Origin: Massospora cicadina
Taxonomy: Eukaryota; Entomophthoromycota; Entomophthoromycetes; Entomophthorales; Entomophthoraceae
NCBI GenBank assembly: GCA_022478985.1
Contig: JAKSZP010014535.1
Coordinates: forward strand, 124,001-188,000
DNA length: 64,000 bases
Direction: 5' to 3'
Position numbers and translations under genes: made by a program. This document shows, piece by piece, positions 32,162-44,314 of this stretch. The notes beneath the pieces were generated by a model. That model saw only the letters and a list, made by a program, of their open reading frames with translations, made no database searches and was not told the origin of the DNA. How positions within the stretch are numbered: the stretch's first letter is position 1; the number at the start of each line of letters is the position of its first letter.

Positions 32162-34326
32162 CCACTTTTGTTCTTTCCACTCGGCATAACTTTCCAAGCA
32201 AAATCACATTAATTTATAAAAAAAATGAATTTGCCCATAGTAGTTTTGCTCCGATGTCCTCAGATTCTCCACCAGCTGCTCCAGCGTGGGGCAGCGGCAA
32301 AACTCCCCATGCCATTTTCTATCTGGCAGGAAAACGTGCTAGGACTGGTTCACCCAGTCATTCCAAACTTATGGGACGATTCATTCTGCCCAAGGACCTA
32401 GATGCCCATCTTGCTCATACCCAAGTGGTACCTTGCTGCCCCCTAGTGCTCCCCTGGAGCAACATGCGCTATGCCTAAGGGTCAAATATGGGAAAATATT
32501 CCCATACCATGACCACCCATTATCAAAATGGCACAGGCGGTGATGACACCCATCAATTTTATTGTTTTCCACCCCTACAAGGGGTATTTCAACCTTGGCT
32601 TCACCTGAAAATTTGATGCTGCCATTGCAGCAACTGTGCCCCTGGTATTCCAGGGCACCCCTCTCCCCACAACTTGGACTCTGCTCCCAGAGGACACCAC
32701 TTTGGTGGTTCAGTTTGCTAGCTTGCCCACCCACCCCCCCCTGAAGTGCTTCACCAGGATCTGATGGATGGTTTGGCAGCCTATGGCTCCAACCCCATCT
32801 TACACTTTGTGGTCCCTAAGGGGCCACATGACTTGCTGGGCCTCAGGCATATTCCACAATCAGCCCTAATTTAATAAAATTACAGAGTCAATTCGGCCAT
32901 GCACCGTTATTCCCTCAGCACCTGACCATCCATTTTGAGCCCGCGTTAATGTTGGGAGGATGATCTGTCCATCATATTTTGAGTTAGACCACTCAAAACG
33001 CAAGTGCCCCTCCTCAACCACTTTTGGCGGATTGGATGACTCATCCACCGACCTCCAATCTGCTGCCCACCCTGTACAATTTCTGGTATGGGGCATAATC
33101 CTACCTCCCCCACCCCCAAAGCCTATTGCTGCAGCTGCACCTGCAGCCACCAAACATCCTCCTCCTCACCCCAATGCCATAAATAATTCATCCAATCAAG
33201 CATTGGATTGGATCCCAGTTCGATCCCTTGCTTCCATAAATGAATTGACCAAACCTCAACCGTATGCTGATTCCCCAATCAAATTCAATCAAAACTCATG
33301 GGAATTATTGGCTGAAATTGATGAATCAGGTAAGTTCATTGAAGAACCATCTTTGCAAATTGAGCAGTTCGTTAATGCAGAATGGGATGCCAGATAACCC
33401 CCTCAACTTATATACCCCACAGCCAGATGCCAAATCATTTTGCAGTGACCGCCAGCTTGCAGTTAAAGCAGCTGCAACACCAGATAGTTGTCCCCTGTGT
33501 AAATCTGTCGCTAAACCAGTAGTGATGCTCACAGGAGGAATTCCACATCCTGTTATTCCCACAACCTTAACTCCAAAAAGTAAAATCATGGTGGAATATT
33601 TTTATATTTTATTCAAGGTGGGCCAACCTGGGGACGATACTACACCAATTAAGGGAAATTGAATGAATGAGAAAGGAGGATTGGATCTGGAAAACCTCCA
33701 TACATGGCGTATGATAGGCCAGGAGCTCCATGGACCGCCTTTGCTATTTGCTATCTCAGTTTGGGGCATTGGTGCGCAAAGCCAACAGTCATAATTGTCC
33801 CCTACCCAAAGTTCAAGTACCAGAATTGAACTCGGGGAGGCAGCAAAAATCATGGTGGACTAGCTATACAAAAACGCAAACAATGCTATCCAGAACATGG
33901 CAACTATAGCACGGAATCCAAAAGCAAAAATAACCCAAACCAACATTGCCACATTCATCAAAGCTGAAAAAGCTTTAACCAAATATCTCAGTGCCATTTA
34001 TCTAGCTGGCAATTTCCATGAAAATCCAATTATCAGTGATATCAAACCACATACTGCAGATGCCCCAACGCCATTACTGACAGCCGTGACATGCACTTCA
34101 ATATGGGAGAAAGAAGCTGCTGCTGAAGCTGTGCCCCACAATACCCACTCCCCTTCCACCATTGAGGGATAAGCGGTTTCTGCTGCCCACCTGGTTGGTT
34201 GTTTTTTTATTCATTCATTCAATCCGCTCATTAGGGCGTTTTGTTTGAACCAAGTAGTTATTTTAGTTTTTAGTTAGTTTTAGTTTTTGTAATGTCCATC
34301 CCCTGGTCAGCTTGCCTCAAATAAAT
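32162..34326 (+). mobile_element. Gag-only retroposon, copy 2 (complete)
   Basis: A 2,165-bp plus-strand insert with an exact 16-bp duplication and no LTRs or terminal inverted repeats. The product starts MSSDSPPAAPAWGSG near 32,254, then reads MGRFILPKDLDAHL. A middle region of stops and frame changes leads to a knuckle at 32,966-33,007 (CPSYFELDHSKRKC, second Cys now Tyr), an open stretch 32,960-33,397 with Pro-rich LPPPPPKPIAAAAPAATK, and a C-terminal segment (FIKAEKALTKYLSAIYLAG, IKPHTADAPTPLLTAV) ending at 34,172. The tail TGTCCATCCCCTGGTCAGC... AATAAA resembles the LINE tail. No RT or endonuclease is encoded. Confidence 0.85.
34293..34326 (+). other. LINE-like 3' tail of the gag-only retroposon
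   Basis: TGTCCATCCCCTGGTCAGC, then TTGCCTC and AATAAAT, against TGTCCATCCCATGGTTGGCC, TTCCCTG and AATAAAT in LINE-1. The match is confined to the terminal ~34 nt. Confidence 0.75.
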
Positions 34327-34599
34327 AAGAAGATGAAATTAGATATTTGAGGCCCTAATTCTCTTTTAATATATCAATTACTATAAAGAGTTACTTAGGC
34401 TTATAATAATATAGGCTTACAAAAAACACCCAAGTTACTGCATTATGTGACCATTCACCCAAACCCCACAATAATTTAAAAAAAACACAAAAAATTACCA
34501 CAGGATTTGATCTAGTTATGCAGTTCCAAGTTTCCTCAAACTTGCTTGACTGCGCCTTGATCTGTTTCCAAGTGGGTACATATAAACTCTCACCAGGTC

Positions 34600-35160
34600 T
34601 GTATTCACAGATGAACTATTCTCCATCTTAACCTCTGAGCCATATTCCTTGCTATGAGTCATAACATTTTTTAATCAGGTCAATGTGATGATCAGGATGC
34701 GCATGAACTGCTAAACAACTGGCCAGTTTGCCCATGGTTAGCTTCTGAAATATACCAACAGAAGTATCATTACCTGCTCCATCATGCCATTGGTTTTCAG
34801 GGCAATATGGACTGGACAATACCCTCAAATACCCATCAAGTTTTTAAGCTTTGGTACTACATGAGAAGTATAATTGGTCTCATGATTCAATAATATGAAT
34901 TGCGGACATCCACGCTAATAAATAATAATCTCCAAAATAGAACTAGCCGTTGTCATGACGCTTAAGTCCATAATTGCTTTGGCCTCCTCTTACTTGGTGA
35001 GGTGACAATGGCCTCTATTATATACCTGAATTGCCATATCTATTGGGCAGTGGGCCTACAATGTTGATAGTGACAGTGTGCCAAGAAAATGGGTTTGATC
35101 AATTGATAGGAGGTGGCCTGACAATTTAGGGGCTTTGGCTTGGCATCCTTTAAAACAGAT
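34600..35160 (-). pseudogene. Integrase relic of the F3-like element
   Basis: The sequence parallels the F3 integrase, including the region encoding the TKF/EAKA segment near 34,960-35,010 and the segment describing the second catalytic Asp near 34,880-34,920. Frames are destroyed by stops. Confidence 0.6.
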
Positions 35161-35479
35161 GAGGGTTTCATGGATATTAAAAGGCATTGATTCCTGATAA
35201 ATATGCTTTTCAACTGCTCAGCATCTTCTTTAATTGCTTCTGCTTTATTGCCTTGTAGTTTTCAATAAGAATATCTATTTGCTCTATTGGCTGTTGTATA
35301 CAATATTCTGTACATCAAAAACCTTATAAGGCTTCCCATTTTGATAAAGTACTTTTCTTGGTTTATCTTAAGTTCATTGAACCTCCTCTGGTTCATTTTC
35401 ATATTGTTGGGTTGTTATCTTATCAGATAAATCATTGGACAATCAGCTTCTAAGGTCACAGTTGCAGGTAAGATAAACA

Positions 35480-36760
35480 TTCATCAATTTGGTGTTTCAC
35501 TCTTGGGAGGTGATGGTTTCAATATTATAGCTTATAATTTCAAAGACAATTAGCAGCAGCCCTTCTGTTTCCTTTAGACTGTGTTACCATTGAAGTGAGG
35601 CATGATTAGTTACTATTGTGAAGTGCACTTTGTGAAAGTATAGCCAATTTTGTTTAAATTCATAGACTACCGCCAAACACTCCTTCTTAGATACCATGTA
35701 ATTCTTTTTGTGAACTTTTATAGTCCATCTACTATAAAGCCATTGATGCTAAATTCTCATATCATCATGTGATACCACCACCCCTATGATGGTGAGGATG
35801 CATACAAGTATATATTAATGCCTTATAAAAACTCAGGTACATTACTATTGGCACGTTGGTGAGGAAAATACTCCTTTTGTCAAAGGCCAACTGACAGTTT
35901 GCTGTTCACTTGAATTGTATGCCGTTCTTTGACAAATGAATCAAAGGCTCACTGAGTTTACTGAAATGATTGATGATCAGCGGTAGCAGCCTTTTATTTA
36001 AAATAATACATGAATGTCTCACTTGCTACTCAGCTGAATCATCTTTTTAATATCTTAAATCTTCACCAGCTGTGGTCATAAGCCTTGCTTGTCAATAACA
36101 ACCCCAGATATATTAACATATGTGGGATTTGCACTTTTGCTTGATTTTAAGATCAGCCTATAAGAGGTAGAGGAAGACTACTCCAAGTGTTGCAGGTGCA
36201 TTTTGAACATTTGGTAAAAACTCCTATATTGTCCAGATATACTAAGGCACATAAAATCTTTCATTTCTAGTATGCTATCCATGAATTTTCAAAAAAATTA
36301 TTGAGGACTTTGCACAACCCTTGCAGAATCTAGATGGATTGGTAAAAGCCCTAGGCAGCAATCATTGCGCATTTACCTTGTTTTATTTTTTAGCTTGATC
36401 TGCCAAAATCAAAAATTGAAAAACATGGTTGAAAAGGATTACATGCCACCTAGGAGGTTTATTTCATCATCACTTTGTGGTAACGGGTAATAAATCCTTT
36501 TTGATAACCTTGTTTAGCTTCCTATAGTCCATAATCACGCAATTGGATCCATCTTTGTTTTTTTGTAATCAACACTGGGGAGGCCCAAGGATTCTTGAAG
36601 GGCATTAGCATCCCCAGATGTTCAAATTGGTTGATTTTCTTGTTGACCACATAGTCAGCCGCCTTCAAAAGTCTTATTTAATATAGGTAAATGGGAGGGA
36701 TTTTAGGTACCAATATAGTGTAGAAGTCATGTGCAAACACCTAAGTCAGAATCTTTCTTA
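35480..36760 (-). pseudogene. RNase H and RT relic of the F3-like element
   Basis: It parallels F3 at 21,430-22,020 and 23,940-24,500: the RNase H Asp region near 35,770-35,800, the connection domain near 35,860-35,930 and the RT thumb and palm toward 36,550. All frames are broken. Confidence 0.58.
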
Positions 36761-37599
36761 GCAAAGATTACTTTTTACTTCTTACATAGGGCCAAGGCTT
36801 GTTCATTTTTGTTCTTGGTTAAACCTGAGAGGCTTTTATAAGGTTTCAGCAAACAAACAGTTCCACACTCCTCATCTTCAAGCCAAATTGATCCAGTTTA
36901 CTGAAATAGTGGATACTTTGCACTTCCTCATCTAGTAATTTTGAAATAAAGCAACAATTTGCTTTCACTTAAATCAAATAGGATAGGCATATAATTTATC
37001 TAAAAGTACTCTGATTTTTCATGTTCTGGAAGGATAAACCCAGGTACAGCGACAGGTCTCAAGTTTGATTAGCATAATGGTACAAATATAACACCATATA
37101 TACCTTAAAGATTTTTTATATTGATTTTATTCCCCCACTATAATGTAATGTCCACCGGTATAGATATACTACAATTTAGCCTTCAGAGAATTTTCCTTTA
37201 ATTTCTAAATCAATCTTTGTAAGTTCTTAGTGTATATTGAAACCTTTTCTGATAACCAATTAGCACTATACCATCTCTAGATGTGAGGTTAACAACCTCC
37301 TGGTTCTAAGATCATGATCACCATTATTCTAGTTGCAATATAGTGGAAAGTTATGTCCTATTATCTCTAATTTGTTTTCTTTAAACAGCCATGATCCCAT
37401 TAGCCCTCATAAAAGAGGTTACAATAAGACAATTAATATTTTGCCTAGGTAAAATTATAGCAGGAGTCATTACTACCTGTAAGTCAAAATCCAGAAGCAG
37501 CGCATTATATGCTTTTAGAGAAGTAGTAAAATTGGGCCTGGTTATGCCATATTATATATGATGGTCATTATCTGGCGCAGGCCCAAGATCCTTTGATAG

Positions 37600-37680
37600 C
37601 TTAATGGACACAGTACTGACTGGGGACCCCACTATCTATGATGGCTCTTACTTTGAGCTTATTTACAGTAACATCTATGT
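37600..37680 (-). pseudogene. Protease relic of the F3-like element
   Basis: The minus strand encodes KLKVRAIIDSGVPSQY; the retropepsin DSG site is intact. It corresponds to AFVDSGAPVNIV in F3. Confidence 0.6.
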
Positions 37681-37999
37681 AAGTGCGCTTAGAATAATTA
37701 GCAGCAGAAAAGGACTAAGATTACATCTAAATTGTCAGCTTGACTCATATGAGTTGAAGTCTTCATATAATCAAGGAGTTTGATTTCTTCAATGCCCTAA
37801 TTGCTGTAACCTTGTAGACCCCATCCAACTTTAGAATATTACCAGAGATAAATAGGAAACTACTATTACAATGCTGAATTTAAGGCTTTGATACTTTCTA
37901 TACCAAATGGCCTTGCATTCCTTCTGTGAGTGGTCACAGCTACCAAATCATTGTCCATTTCTTGATATAATGCTGGCAGCATGGCGTCATGGTCATTGT

Positions 38000-40286
38000 T
38001 TGACATTTCTTTAGCATTGTAGCTCCTTGGTTTTTTCTTTTACTGTGATTTTTTGAGGGGTGGCGGAAGCAGAATATATCTGTTTTTCTCCTCCCTATAT
38101 TTTCCTAAGTTATATTCAGTCAATTAGTTCACAACATGAACTTCTGATCTAAAATTAATGTATGGCCACAATTTGTATAGTGTCCTAGAATTTTTGCATA
38201 TTTGACAAGTGTTTTACTAACATCTGGACTATCATTGTGAAGGCCATAGGGTCTGGTCAATTTTTTCAGGAGGTGATTTTAGTGAATAATTCACAGGGCT
38301 CACGGCAACTTTTGCTAGATGCCTCAAAAGTGGCATTGGATCAGTGGAGATAAGTTAATATCTAAGAAATGGTATGTTCATCATTTAAGACCATTAACAA
38401 AAACTTATAGAACCTTGTAAGACTCACAGGTATGGAAAAGGGCAATCTGGGCGGCAAAGTTATTAAAAACCTTAGCCTCATATAGCACTCGAGCTTTATG
38501 GTAAAAACAATTAGCAAAGATTGATACTGGTTCATCCTTTTTATGGAGGGGTTGAGGAAAATCATTATTGAGTGCACATCCTTTCTGCTATGCTAAACTA
38601 TTTAAGAATGGAATTCTTGTTGCTTAGGCAAAACATGCTGACTTTGCTTATTTTGACATTACTATTTCCTGTTTATGAAGTCCAATAAGTCATTATAGTT
38701 TCCAGCATAGTGGTCTTATGGGAACCGCCCATACTAATATCATCCTGGCCAATAAATTGTACACGTTATTATTTTTTTCAAACGTAATTAATTTATTAGA
38801 TTGAAATGAAATTGGCTTTCAAAGCTTCTGGGCCAGAGCGCACACCTCTGATCATATTTAACTTTTCAATTTAAATGGATGAGTAATGGGAGTGAAACAG
38901 TTATTAACCTCCATAGTGGCCTGAGAAGAAAGTGTAGAGGTGGTACAAGATGAGATGAAAGAAGTATTGTAATTTGGTGTTGTGGGAGTCTCTACTTTGA
39001 AGGCGTCAAATGATCATGAGTAGTGGTTGCCAGGTTATTGGGGTGGTCAGATGCTCTTAAAATAGAAGAGTAAAACTTATAAGGGTAGGCAGTTTTCATG
39101 CAAGTGGTGCCTCATCACTTTCAGTGTCAAATCACCCAAGAGGATTTCCCAAGCATCAATAAATATATCTGGGGGTCATTCACTTTACTGACCATGATAA
39201 ACTTACAAAGGTTGTTTTGCATCATATTTCTGAACTAGGCATCATGCTTTAAATACATCAGCGTTCCTAATTACTAAGGCTTTAAACAGGATCAAGTTTT
39301 AGGGTTAAACGTCAGGAGCTCAGATTTTAAGTAACAGTTCTCACTAAACAATTTCACTTTCTGTTCCTGAATTTGTACTTTAAGATTCACAAGATTGATT
39401 TCCCTTCATTAATCATTATCAGAGCAAATGACTTTGTTCAATTATTCATTGAGACCATTGAGGAAGCGTTAATTATACTTTGTATCTTATACTAATTCTT
39501 TTACTAGGTGATTGTTCCCTAACTGAGTGCTCAAGAGTTAGCCAACGTGAAAGTCTAATTTATCAGCTAACTGACTGATAGAGTTAGTATCAATTTTCTG
39601 GGCCTCATGGTTGGACACTTTAGATCCTTTGTCACGCTACTCAAACCCATAGATAGTTATCCACTTGGGAACAGTGGTGGGTATTGCCCATGGCCCATTG
39701 AGGAAGGGTTATCCCTCAGTTATTCATAATGTCACTAATATAATAATGGTTTGTAATTTTGCTGAACAGCCAGCCCTTACAACTCCTAGTAAGTTCATAA
39801 GTCTGTTTCTGATTTTACTGAATGATGGCGTTTAGATCACAAAAAGCGTCATCTAGCTGTTTGCTAAAAAGATAGTCATCCCCTTTTTGGCCTCCATTAA
39901 TTTAGCCAGTCTGCCAATGCCAATATTCTGCCAGGATATGATGCGCTGAACTTAGAAAATGGAATGTAAATGTATTATATAATAACTTCTCCAGAAGATC
40001 ATGTGTTGGGATCTTCTTAAGCATATTAATGATGGTTATGTAATGGAAAAATGGTAATTTTGTAAAAAAAGATACTAAAATTGTACTTGCAAAACATGCC
40101 AATTGGGATTTATTCTCATTGGCAGTGGTAAGGTAGCAACAATGAAGTAACCGCTATGATACCTTCTTAAGCTGGGAGGTCTCTTTCACTTGATCACACA
40201 ATTTTATGATTTTGAATTTGTAAGTAAAGTAAATGTAACAACTATTGCCATCCACTAACTCATATTTTAAGTGTCATTGAATGACG
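38000..40286 (-). pseudogene. Gag relic of the F3-like element
   Basis: Placed by position between the protease and the 5' end. A degenerate nucleocapsid knuckle lies near 38,160-38,190. Nothing else is firmly recognisable, and open frames are short (66-71 codons). Confidence 0.4.
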
Positions 40287-40291
40287 CCTGC

Positions 40292-41186
40292 TGTCAAGAG
40301 AGTGTCTGTAACTCTCTCGTTCCCAGCAAGGTGATGTGGGATTCAAACCCACATTGCTAGGGAACTAGCCATTAGGAGAATGGGAAGGAAGGCACCTTGA
40401 ATGGTGCCTGTGCAAAAGGTACCCCAGGCAAGGGTGTAGAGAGCGACATATAAGACCAGGTAAGTAAGGAACATCACAACTTGAGTGGACCCCAGAGGGG
40501 AGTCCATAATCAATTGTAACTTGGCGTCAGGGGCCTTGGGTGCCTCGATCTGGAGGGGACCTGGGTGGCCCAAGGAAGCACCTGGGATTTTGGTATATTG
40601 CAATAAAAGGTAGTGGCCCACATGGTTGTAGACCTCCCTGAAGAGGTCCATTAACAAGTTTGCCCAAGGAACCGTTGGTAAAAAAACGTAAAATAACGGG
40701 TTTTTATTTAAGAAAAGTTGACCAACAAGGAATGTTGGTCGCAAAAACATATTTTAAGTGGGCCGGGGAAATTCAGGTTCTTCAGAAGTGCTCCCAAGCC
40801 TTGACGCTCCAATAAACAGATGCTTTTGTCCGTTTTAGTAAATTACACCAAAAGTGCCTTCACTCAAGTAATTGATTGAAGCTGTATTTTACCTGAGCTT
40901 AAAATTTCATAACTTGAGCGGGACTCAAACCCTTGCTCTCCAATCAACTGAATCAAACCATCTTTGTTTATAACGTAAATCGTTCTTTTTAGTGCCTGGG
41001 CTGAGATAAGAGGCTGAGCGTTTTGCACCCCATTATTATCAACCTGGGCATGCTTGGCTTGCACCCAGCGTTGATCTAAGGTGTGTTTCAGGTCAGGAAG
41101 AGCCTGAAGTTTCACCTTCTGAGCCTCCTGTCGCCCAGCCTTGTCTTTAGCATCAGTTCCCACTATAAAGTCATCCAACCATGACA
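40292..41186 (-). repeat. Solo LTR of Gypsy family F2
   Basis: An 895-bp LTR flanked by CCTGC at 40,287-40,291 and 41,187-41,191, with minus-strand ends TGTCATGG and CTTGACA. It aligns over its length with the LTR at 56,226-57,118. Two open frames fill it: a 108-codon pol tail in U3 (40,864-41,187, DKAGRQEAQKVKLQALPDLK) and a Gag-N frame in U5 (40,343-40,750, MDLFREVYNHVGHYLLLQYT followed by hydrophobic VVMFLTYLVLYVALYTLAW). Coding through LTRs is thus shared with Gypsy A/B/C. Confidence 0.88.
40716..40758 (-). promoter_or_regulatory. TATA-like box and predicted start site in the F2 LTR
   Basis: The sense strand TTAAAATA begins at 40,757, 31 nt upstream of GTTGGTCAACT (+1 at 40,726). The start heptamer GTTGGTC is the same as in Gypsy A/B/C although the surrounding LTR is unrelated in sequence. 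Confidence 0.65.
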
Positions 41187-41191
41187 CCTGC

Positions 41192-42870
41192 TACCCTAAG
41201 TGGGGTAATGATTCACTACCTCCTAGAACTTTATCATCCGCTTCCAAAGCGCATCTGGGATGGTTTCACTAGCCCATATTCCCACCAGTTTCTTTGCCCC
41301 TTTGGACCTAGCTCAAGCTCTTGAATTTTCCCAGGTAGTGCTTAGAAGCCCCCTGTTGCTCCCCAGAGCAACCTGCGCTTTGGCCTTTGGATCAAGTATG
41401 AAACCTCATCCCTTAAGCAAGTTCTGCCATCATCAAGATGGCCTATGCAGTTTTAAAGCTCTCCAGTTTTATAGACTTTTGCTCCTTTAATGAATATTTT
41501 TATCTGGATCACTAGAGAAGTCCATATTATAACTATGGTGACAATGCTTTCAATTTATAAAAACACCCCATCCCAAATACCCACACTCTGGTAGTTTAAT
41601 TCTCCAGGTTGCTTACCCATCTTTCTCCCAACCAGCTCTTCCTATAACTCCTGGAGTAATTGCCATCATATGGATCTGATCCTGTTCTATAGTTTGTGGT
41701 TTTTAATGGGTCCAGCCTCCTTGCAGGGCCTCACGCCTTTTTAACTAACTGTTTCCACTGGGATACCCACCTTACAGTTATACTCAAAAAATGATCCTCT
41801 CTTACCATGACCACCCATTCTGGGCCTGCATTGAGAACAGCTGCACCTTTTGCACCTTGTGCTTCAGGTTAGACCACTCAAAATTCAAGTGCTCACCATC
41901 ACTGCTGGAGCAGCTTGTGCCACTCCTCCTTCCAGCGTTGGCCCCACAGCCAAATTGCCTGAACTTTCAAAAGGGTCTCAATCGTCCCTCCCCTTCTTCA
42001 ACCACTGCATTTATAGCTTCTGTTACAACCGCCAGTAAACACCAATATTTTCAACAGTTTTAGGCAATATTGCTGTTTAATCCCCCTGTTTACTTGCCTT
42101 AGTTGACAGTTCATGAGCCAACAATTTTTGCATAGACCAATCAGTTCCAATAGCTGGGATGTGTTTACCCTTCTTGGACCATTTGAATCTTAAATGGTTA
42201 CTCAATGATAATCAGCCATTAAGTAAAGCTAGATTTTAATTGGCAAAATTTTTCAGCCCTCAAATTCAACTTTCAGCAATGCTTCTGCCCTTGCAAGGGC
42301 TATCTAGTTTACTGTGACAATCTTCAGTTTGTCTTAAAATTGTACCATGCCCTTCCAACATTCCCCTTTTCTAAGCCCTCTACGCGGTCAAAGGGCCACA
42401 TGTCAACAGAATTATCTGTTCAAATTTTCTTGGCTGACTTTTATGAGAAAGCATGGAACAACAATTGAGGAGCTTGCATTTGCTGTGGGCCGTGCATGTG
42501 CCAATGCACCAAACTCACTTTGTTTAGCACAGACTACCCCAAATGCATTAAAAGCTTAAGAGCTTTTCAGGTGCACTGAAACTTATAAATTTTATTCTGA
42601 ATCCATATTGCTCAGTATTTTGAGGCAATGCATAATTCATGCCTTCTTGACAATAATAATAAGACCTTTGCCTACCTTCTTCCCCATGCCACTGATGTAC
42701 CCACACTCATTCTATATGTTCTCTTATATGCTTTCCAATCCATGTTAGATGGAGAACCACTGATCCCCTTCCTTGTTTTATATGGCTGCCTTGGCTAACT
42801 GATAAGGTGCCATATTGGGAGTTTTTATATTGATTTATATGGCACCAATGCAACTAAAAATGTGTGGAAG
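41192..42870 (+). mobile_element. Gag-only retroposon, copy 3
   Basis: A decayed copy; the ends are approximate. It carries a clean CCHC knuckle at 41,851-41,892 (CTLCFRLDHSKFKC), a downstream open stretch with EKAWNNN-type sequence and YLLPHATDVPTLILYVL near 42,670-42,725, and the tail GGTGCCATATTGGGAG near 42,810, as in copy 1. No LINE-like 3' tail is visible, so copies 1 and 3 belong to a different subfamily from copy 2. Confidence 0.65.
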
Positions 42871-43148
42871 CCTCCTATCATGTTGTTCCCCGCTATTACT
42901 AAAATATAAATCCTTAAGCTGGACTGGGGAGACATTGGACGCCTGGTTACATCTTATGGTTCTAATAGGCTGTATGGGTAAAACTTAAAATAGGGTCATC
43001 CACCTACTTGTCAAAACTATACCTTAAAAGTAATCTATGGTTGAGTTTATTCATTGATAGGCTCATGAAAATGTCTTAAACTAAGGCTAATGGCAGGGCA
43101 TGTTAAGTTAAGATATACACTAGTAGTATAGGTGCACAGGGTTGCAGA

Positions 43149-43172
43149 CTGTGCCCCCAGTAGTGAGCACCA
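43149..43172 (-). other. tRNA-type primer-binding site of the F3-like element
   Basis: The sense strand begins TGGTGCTCACTACTGGGGGC; compare TGGTGCTTACTACAGGGG in F3. The same tRNA primer is likely. Confidence 0.65.
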
Positions 43173-43175
43173 TCA

Positions 43176-44314
43176 TAATGAAATTGAAACAGTGACATTA
43201 GATTTTAAGTGCACAGGTCAGTTTGCATACTAATAACAAGGTATTTATATAAAGACAGTGACCTTAGTAAACACAAAAAAACTAATTAGTTTTAAACAGG
43301 ATTTTATTAAACTAAAGTAAACCACATCATAGTATATAGTACTAAAGGTGGCTTAGGGGCTTGCAGGTTGGTAGTCTTAGTTGTGAGTAGGCTTCAGCAG
43401 CTACTTTTAGAACAATATCCTCTTTTTAATTTTGTTCCCTGCATTATATGATTCTTTAGATCTTTTGGCTCTCATTAGATCAAACAATTAGTAGCTAGTT
43501 AGCACTTAAGGTTTTTAGGTCAGTTGCATGATATTTAGATAGTCAGGGGCTTGATGCCTAGGCCTTAGAGCATTTACATCTTATGGTAATTAGTAAATTC
43601 AATTGAGACAGTAGCAATTAGCTGAGGATATAAAACTAGTAACAATATATTTTTGGCAGCACTGAGGCAAGGAAGTTATTCTTTTTATGAGTAATTCAAC
43701 TGTTAATGGTTGCAGGGGTGAGGTAAATCATTAAATATATTAGTGAATTGGGTTTTTTGTTGATGGGGTGGTGAAGGATTAACCATCACTTTGATAATAT
43801 TATTATATGGTGATATAGATCAACAGATCTTTAGTAATTTGATACTACAAGATGACATGGCAATGAGGGCATGGATTGATTATAGCAATAGTAAATTATC
43901 AGGATGGCAGACCAATATAATACTCAGTAAATTAATTCTTTATATTAATGCTGGCATGGGGGTAAAGTATTTTGTCAAAATGCCTCAATTTACTATTTAG
44001 TTTATTTGAAAAGCCAACCAGATGACAGACAATAAAATAGTTTTAGAGAGAAAACTTGATAAGAATAAAATTGAACTGAAATGATTACAACAAAGAAACA
44101 AAAAAAATGATAAAAACAGAAACAACAAAAACATAAAATAACATAACATAACATAACATAAAAAGAACATACTATAAAAATAAGATAAAATAATAAGATA
44201 CTAAAATAAAATAAAAAAAAGAAAAGAAAACAAAGAGATACACACTAACTGGATAGTTAGCAAAAAACCACTATGCCAGCATGGTGGATGGGGCAGGGGA
44301 TCAGAGGCACTACA
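43176..44314 (-). repeat. LTR between a primer site and a polypurine tract
   Basis: About 1.14 kb. Its left edge meets the tRNA primer site, so it is the 5' LTR of the element to the left. Its right edge GGCACTACA is followed by sequence matching the F3 3'-internal end (GCTCCAACCTTGACCAAGTATTAG, compare 19,974-19,998), which on the minus strand gives a purine-rich GGTTGGAGCAGAGGA. It therefore looks like an LTR shared by two tandem elements. The right edge is less certain than the left. Confidence 0.58.
44136..44162. repeat. (ACATA)n microsatellite
   Basis: Five short AT-rich units of ACATA/ACATAA within the LTR, followed by an A-rich tract. Confidence 0.8.

Larger units (their letters stand above)
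34343..43172 (-). mobile_element. F3-like Gypsy internal region, heavily decayed
   Basis: A minus-strand relative of F3 with later insertions: a solo LTR (40,292-41,186) and gag-only copy 3 (about 41,192-42,870). The order from right to left fits gag, protease, RT, RNase H, integrase. Integrase wording near 34,900-35,150 parallels F3 at 20,640-20,980 base by base. A retropepsin site (LKVRAIIDSG) lies near 37,640-37,665. A gag knuckle relic (GHYTNCGH) is near 38,160-38,190. No long open frames remain. The left LTR could not be placed. Confidence 0.62.

Noticed and set aside
32381..33589. Minus-strand genes opposite the gag-only retroposon
   Set aside because: Several antisense frames of 80-117 codons mirror the plus-strand coding region and resemble nothing; the plus strand has the knuckle and conserved blocks.
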